33,541 nt of DNA from Simplicispira metamorpha (GTDB lineage Bacteria; Pseudomonadota; Gammaproteobacteria; Burkholderiales; Burkholderiaceae_C): positions 1 to 33,541 of the forward strand of contig NZ_SLXH01000035.1 in NCBI RefSeq assembly GCF_004341365.1, read 5' to 3'. Made by a program: the position numbers and the translations under genes. This document shows positions 30,653 to 33,541 of the stretch, piece after piece (positions within the stretch are counted from its first letter, which is position 1; each line of letters begins with the position of its first letter). The notes beneath the pieces are model-generated. The model searched no databases. It was not told the origin of the DNA and saw only the letters and a program-made list of their open reading frames with translations.

Positions 30653-31617
30653 TTCATTGCATGATCGGTCTGGCTTGCAGCATCTTCCTGTTCGGCTTTT
30701 GCATCATCTTGAGTTGGTGTGGCCACTGAGTTGAGTAGCGACACCAGTGCCTCCTCAAAAGCTTTTAGTTTTTCTGGTGCTACATGGATTGCAAGCTCAA
30801 CGCGGCCATCAGGCCGTGTTTTTAGATGCCCGTTTTGGTACTTGATGGTTTTGTTCTTTGTTGGCTTGGAGCGTGGCGATGAGGTTGTCATTAAGTTCTT
30901 GGCTTGTGCGACAACCCAATGAGCTCCGTGGTCCTCTCTTATGTATTTGTCCATTAGGCGCAGGACTGATTCGATGCCAGATGCGTCGCATAGACGAAGA
31001 AGGTGGTAGGCCACGAGCGATCCAAACTTTTTTGGATGCTTGCGCATTTCGGAGAGAGCTTCTGCGGGGAGTTTGCTGTAAGCCTGAAAGAAGGTCATCG
31101 CCGACCGTGCGATCTTCGCCCTGTCAGCGATTTCGGATGGGGACTTTCCGTTCTCTATCATCTTGGCGAAAAAAAGTCCACGGTCAACGTCCGTATGCTC
31201 GGCTCGCCCTTCGTTGTTTTCCCATCCAAGCCAGGCCGAAGATTCCAGTGATAGGTCGCTGTGTATCTCGGCCAGCAACTGGTTAAGTGCTTGGTGTTCT
31301 AGGCAGGCCTGTACGCGAGTCCAGCCGTCCGCGATGATGAAGCGTCCAGGTTCCTTCGGATTCGGAATGACATGAATCGGGTCGCGTTGGCCTTGAGTTT
31401 TCAATTCTTCTGCACGGGTTTGGATCATTTCCTCCGTGTAGATTTCTCGCGGTGCAAGAGGGTTTGGATCGATCAGCTTTGGATCGATGAGTCGCAATTC
31501 TCGTCCGATAACTGCATTGCTGGATTCTTTGTCTGGGCTGGGGGGGGTCGGTGTGTTGCTGAATTTCAGCATAGGAACTCCAGGGCCAAAACCTTTGCCA
31601 ATTGATCGTTGTTTCAT
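30640..31617 (-). CDS. parB: ParB/KorB-type partition protein
   Basis: A 325-residue centromere-binding protein. The N-terminal ParB domain has LIDPNPLAPREIYTEE and GRFIIADGWTRVQACLEH, in place of the GERR box. A central HTH region is SPSEIADRAKIARSAMTFFQ. The C-terminal part is a charged dimerisation tail. It would bind parS-like sites and stimulate ParA to segregate the replicon, and may also repress transcription as KorB does. Its ATG overlaps the parA stop as ATGA, so the two are coupled. Two identical 14-bp palindromes at its 3' end are the obvious candidate sites. Confidence 0.9.
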   Translation of the reverse strand: MKQRSIGKGFGPGVPMLKFSNTPTPPSPDKESSNAVIGRELRLIDPKLIDPNPLAPREIYTEEMIQTRAEELKTQGQRDPIHVIPNPKEPGRFIIADGWTRVQACLEHQALNQLLAEIHSDLSLESSAWLGWENNEGRAEHTDVDRGLFFAKMIENGKSPSEIADRAKIARSAMTFFQAYSKLPAEALSEMRKHPKKFGSLVAYHLLRLCDASGIESVLRLMDKYIREDHGAHWVVAQAKNLMTTSSPRSKPTKNKTIKYQNGHLKTRPDGRVELAIHVAPEKLKAFEEALVSLLNSVATPTQDDAKAEQEDAASQTDHAMNLNV

Positions 31618-32735
31618 TTCTTATTCCCGGTGCGTGCAATGATCCGGTTCTGGATGAACTCGGCAAAAACTTTATATTCCTTGGAGGCCTGCGATGTTGG
31701 CACTTGGAGTGTCAATGGCAGGTACTGATCCAGGCTTTTCGGAAACTGCTCACTGGCCGAAATAACGCACGGTGCCATCAAGTCGCGATAGGCAGTTAGT
31801 GTTTGCTGCATCCGGCTGATACGTGAGAACTGAGGGGCGTAATGCGTTGGCAGGATGATCAGTTCTGGTTTGAGCCTATATTCGGATTCGAGCGTGTTGA
31901 TTTCGCCCATCAAGCGCGATAGCCCTTTAATCGAAAAGAGGTCCATTCGGATTGGCGCGATAACAATGTCTGCGGCGGCAATCGCTGCGCTCGAAAGAAA
32001 ACTGACAGATGGCGGGCAATCAAAGATGATTGCGTCGTAATCGCTGGCATTGAAGCCATAGTTTCCTTCCAGGATGCGGCGGATATATAGCTCGCGCTGG
32101 CCAGAAGCCTTTGCCAAAGCCGTCTCGGCATCGCTCAGATAGGGGTCCGAAGGAATCAGGTGCGGACCTGCTTCGCCGAATGGCTTCTTGATGATAAGTT
32201 CTGCCGGTGGGTTTGTTGCGCCTTGGCGAGCGCCTGATTTCGAGAGGATGTAGGGAAGCAAAATCGATGCGAATGTATTCTCAACGATGGCTTCCGGCAA
32301 AAGGTCATACGACTCTGCCTCTTCCATGGTTAAGTCTGGCTCATAGCCCAGCATTTGCGTCGCATTCGCTTGGATATCCAGGTCCACTAGGAGTGTGCGT
32401 ATGCCGCTGAGCTGGAGATTCACTGCCAGTTCAACGCTGGTTGTCGTTTTTCCAGTACCCCCCTTGATTACGTCTACGGTGATGACCGTAGGCCTGTGTG
32501 CCGGAAACTTTGTGTAACCCTGCGCGCGCCGCCAAGCAGCTATCTGGAAAATTTGGCTTGGATCGAACACTCGTACTTGGGGTGCTCCAGGTTTGAAGTC
32601 CGCTGCGCGTTTGATATGCACGCCAGCGTTGTCAGCATAGGCACGCATCGTGTTGCTTGAAACGCCAAGCAACGCACTTGCTCCGGCGAGCCGGTACAAA
32701 AAAGAGTCCGTTGGTGCAAAGGTAGAGCGAGGCAT
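31614..32735 (-). CDS. parA: ParA partition ATPase with N-terminal DNA-binding domain
   Basis: A 373-residue type Ia ParA. Residues about 10-75 form a MerR-like HTH (RLAGASALLGVSSNTMRAYA) of the kind that lets type Ia ParA repress its own operon. The Walker A box is KGGTGKTTT (91-99), with switch residues in LLVDLDIQANATQMLGYEP and Walker B in AIIFDCPPSVSFLSSAAI. The start at 32735 (MPRSTFAPTDS) is preferred over an upstream Met in AT-rich intergenic sequence. It is followed by parB in an overlapping operon. The inverted repeat at 32801-32838 upstream is a likely autoregulatory operator. Confidence 0.92.
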   Translation of the reverse strand: MPRSTFAPTDSFLYRLAGASALLGVSSNTMRAYADNAGVHIKRAADFKPGAPQVRVFDPSQIFQIAAWRRAQGYTKFPAHRPTVITVDVIKGGTGKTTTSVELAVNLQLSGIRTLLVDLDIQANATQMLGYEPDLTMEEAESYDLLPEAIVENTFASILLPYILSKSGARQGATNPPAELIIKKPFGEAGPHLIPSDPYLSDAETALAKASGQRELYIRRILEGNYGFNASDYDAIIFDCPPSVSFLSSAAIAAADIVIAPIRMDLFSIKGLSRLMGEINTLESEYRLKPELIILPTHYAPQFSRISRMQQTLTAYRDLMAPCVISASEQFPKSLDQYLPLTLQVPTSQASKEYKVFAEFIQNRIIARTGNKK

Positions 32736-32954
32736 TTTCACAATGTCGAAGTTGACAATTGGCCGAAAGATAGCACAACACAAACCATGTGTCATGACAT
32801 TGGTAGCTAATTTTATATATATGACAAAAAAGCTACCAGTGAATTTGGAATTCAATTTCAGGATGCTTTGGGCTGTCTATTTCATGCATCCGAAGGGCTA
32901 AATATTAATCTTGGGCCGATGGTGCAGGACAACGTGTTTACAGAGCATGCGGAG
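32736..32954. other. AT-rich intergenic region between parA and the recombinase gene
   Basis: It holds the parA control region, a perfect palindrome TGTCATGACA (32790-32799) and a short dyad around 32742-32761 close to the parA start. No gene was found. This region separates parA from the stop of the recombinase gene on the same strand. Confidence 0.4.
32801..32838 (-). promoter_or_regulatory. Inverted repeat flanking the putative parA -10 region
   Basis: TGGTAGCT (32801-32808) and AGCTACCA (32831-32838) are perfect inverted repeats 22 bases apart. Between them the minus strand reads TCATATATATAAAATT, a good -10-like tract. This placement fits ParA/ParB autorepression. The -35 is not clear. 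Confidence 0.5.
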
Positions 32955-33541
32955 TCACACTCGCTGATGTTGGAGCCTGTGCTTTTGCGTCTGCGCATGC
33001 TGGCGATCCGGCTCCACATGCAGATATCGCTCGGTCGTCTGCACCGAGGCATGCCGCAGGTTGTCGCGCACCACCAAGAGTGGCACCCCTGCATCCAGCT
33101 GGTGCGTCGCCGCCGTATGCCGCAGCCAGTGTGTTGTTGCCGCCTGCAGCAGCCGGGCCTGCTCTGGATCTGGGCAGGCCTTGGCCGCTGATTCGAACAG
33201 CGTCGTCACAATCTGGTGCACCGCCTTGCTCGACACCGGCTGGCCCTTGCCGTACAAATCCATCAACAGGGGTTCGGGGTGCAGTGGATCGGGCCAGGCA
33301 CTGCGCTCGGTGGAGGCTCGGTACGCGCGCAGCGCCTGTAGCGCATCTTCGGGAACCGGCACCGGCAAGCCCGTATGCCCCTTGCCACTGACCTGTAGCC
33401 ACCACTGACCCCGGCGCTGCACCAAGTCGGCTGTACTCGCCTGCGCGATTTCGCTGCGCCGCAGCCCCGTCAGGTACAAAAACACCAACAAAAACCGTGT
33501 GCGCTGGTAATGCGCCACCTGCCGGGCCGTTTCACGCGGCC
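32955..33541 (-). CDS. Tyrosine recombinase/integrase, catalytic half (continues past the right edge)
   Basis: The C-terminal catalytic domain of a site-specific recombinase. Box I Arg is in FLYLTGLRRSEIAQAS, the box II His-x-x-Arg in THWLRHTAATHQL, then LRHASVQTTERYLHVEP with the nucleophilic Tyr. All core residues are present. The reading frame stays open to the end of the window, so the N-terminal SAM-like domain lies outside. A GTG at 33518 is an internal codon rather than the start. Next to parA, it could resolve plasmid multimers, or be an integrase that moved this segment. A frameshifted recombinase-like gene also lies at 26233-27128. Confidence 0.88.
   Translation of the reverse strand, partial: PRETARQVAHYQRTRFLLVFLYLTGLRRSEIAQASTADLVQRRGQWWLQVSGKGHTGLPVPVPEDALQALRAYRASTERSAWPDPLHPEPLLMDLYGKGQPVSSKAVHQIVTTLFESAAKACPDPEQARLLQAATTHWLRHTAATHQLDAGVPLLVVRDNLRHASVQTTERYLHVEPDRQHAQTQKHRLQHQRV

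Noticed and set aside
1-33541. Closing the window into a circle (right-edge recombinase joining the left edge)
   Set aside because: Joining 33541 to 1 puts a stop codon six codons upstream in the recombinase frame, so continuity is not supported. The window is treated as a fragment.
1-33541. CRISPR arrays, tRNA or rRNA genes
   Set aside because: No regularly spaced repeats and no tRNA- or rRNA-like sequence were seen on either strand.

Overview
The window looks like the accessory part of a betaproteobacterial replicon, probably a catabolic plasmid or plasmid-derived island of a Burkholderiales bacterium (Comamonadaceae-like). This is inferred from the high-GC catabolic genes, the large fused indolepyruvate-type oxidoreductase followed by etfBA, the Bug/TctC binding protein, and an IS5/IS3/IS30/IS701 mixture. 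A lower-GC block with parA, parB and a putative replication initiator lies at the right. No species call is possible from sequence alone.

Layout. (1) 1-1968: a left half of an IS5-family element, cut off by a complete IS3-family element. (2) 2018-8498, minus strand: a compact seven-gene operon transcribed as amidohydrolase, acyl-CoA dehydrogenase (ACAD), a catalytically degenerate ACAD partner, enoyl-CoA hydratase/isomerase, a third ACAD, [2Fe-2S] ferredoxin and a small VOC protein. (3) 8862-13354, minus strand: a PAS-GGDEF-EAL protein, a Bug-type periplasmic receptor and an IclR regulator. (4) 13679-14972, plus strand: a [4Fe-4S]-type ferredoxin, a probable ~30-bp vestige of a flavoprotein gene, and a type I extradiol dioxygenase with all expected iron and active-site residues. 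A strong hairpin separates it from two convergent SDR genes (15026-16629) and a LysR gene (16696-17640). (5) 17755-25871, plus strand: fused indolepyruvate ferredoxin oxidoreductase-type enzyme, etfB, etfA, a branched-chain-amino-acid-type ABC receptor and a DUF1329 protein. (6) 26233-29215: a graveyard of broken genes (tyrosine recombinase, universal stress protein, hemerythrin-like, MarR, IS701 and IS30 fragments). (7) 29352-32735, minus strand: putative replication initiator, parB and parA, with a candidate antisense copy-control RNA and two identical 14-bp palindromes between rep and parB. (8) 32955 to the right edge: the catalytic half of a tyrosine recombinase.

How it may work together (inference). 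The extradiol dioxygenase opens a catecholic ring. SDRs, hydratase, ACADs and amidohydrolase process the ring-cleavage product and CoA thioesters. ETF collects electrons from the ACADs, and the IOR-type enzyme may convert a 2-oxo acid to an acyl-CoA. Bug, ABC-receptor and DUF1329 proteins suggest uptake of an organic acid or hydrophobic substrate. The IclR-ferredoxin-extradiol group recalls diterpenoid (dit) catabolic clusters, but no ring-hydroxylating oxygenase is present here, so the substrate is unknown. An 8-bp motif (ATATGAAC), in the same orientation upstream of three of the catabolic units, suggests one shared regulator.
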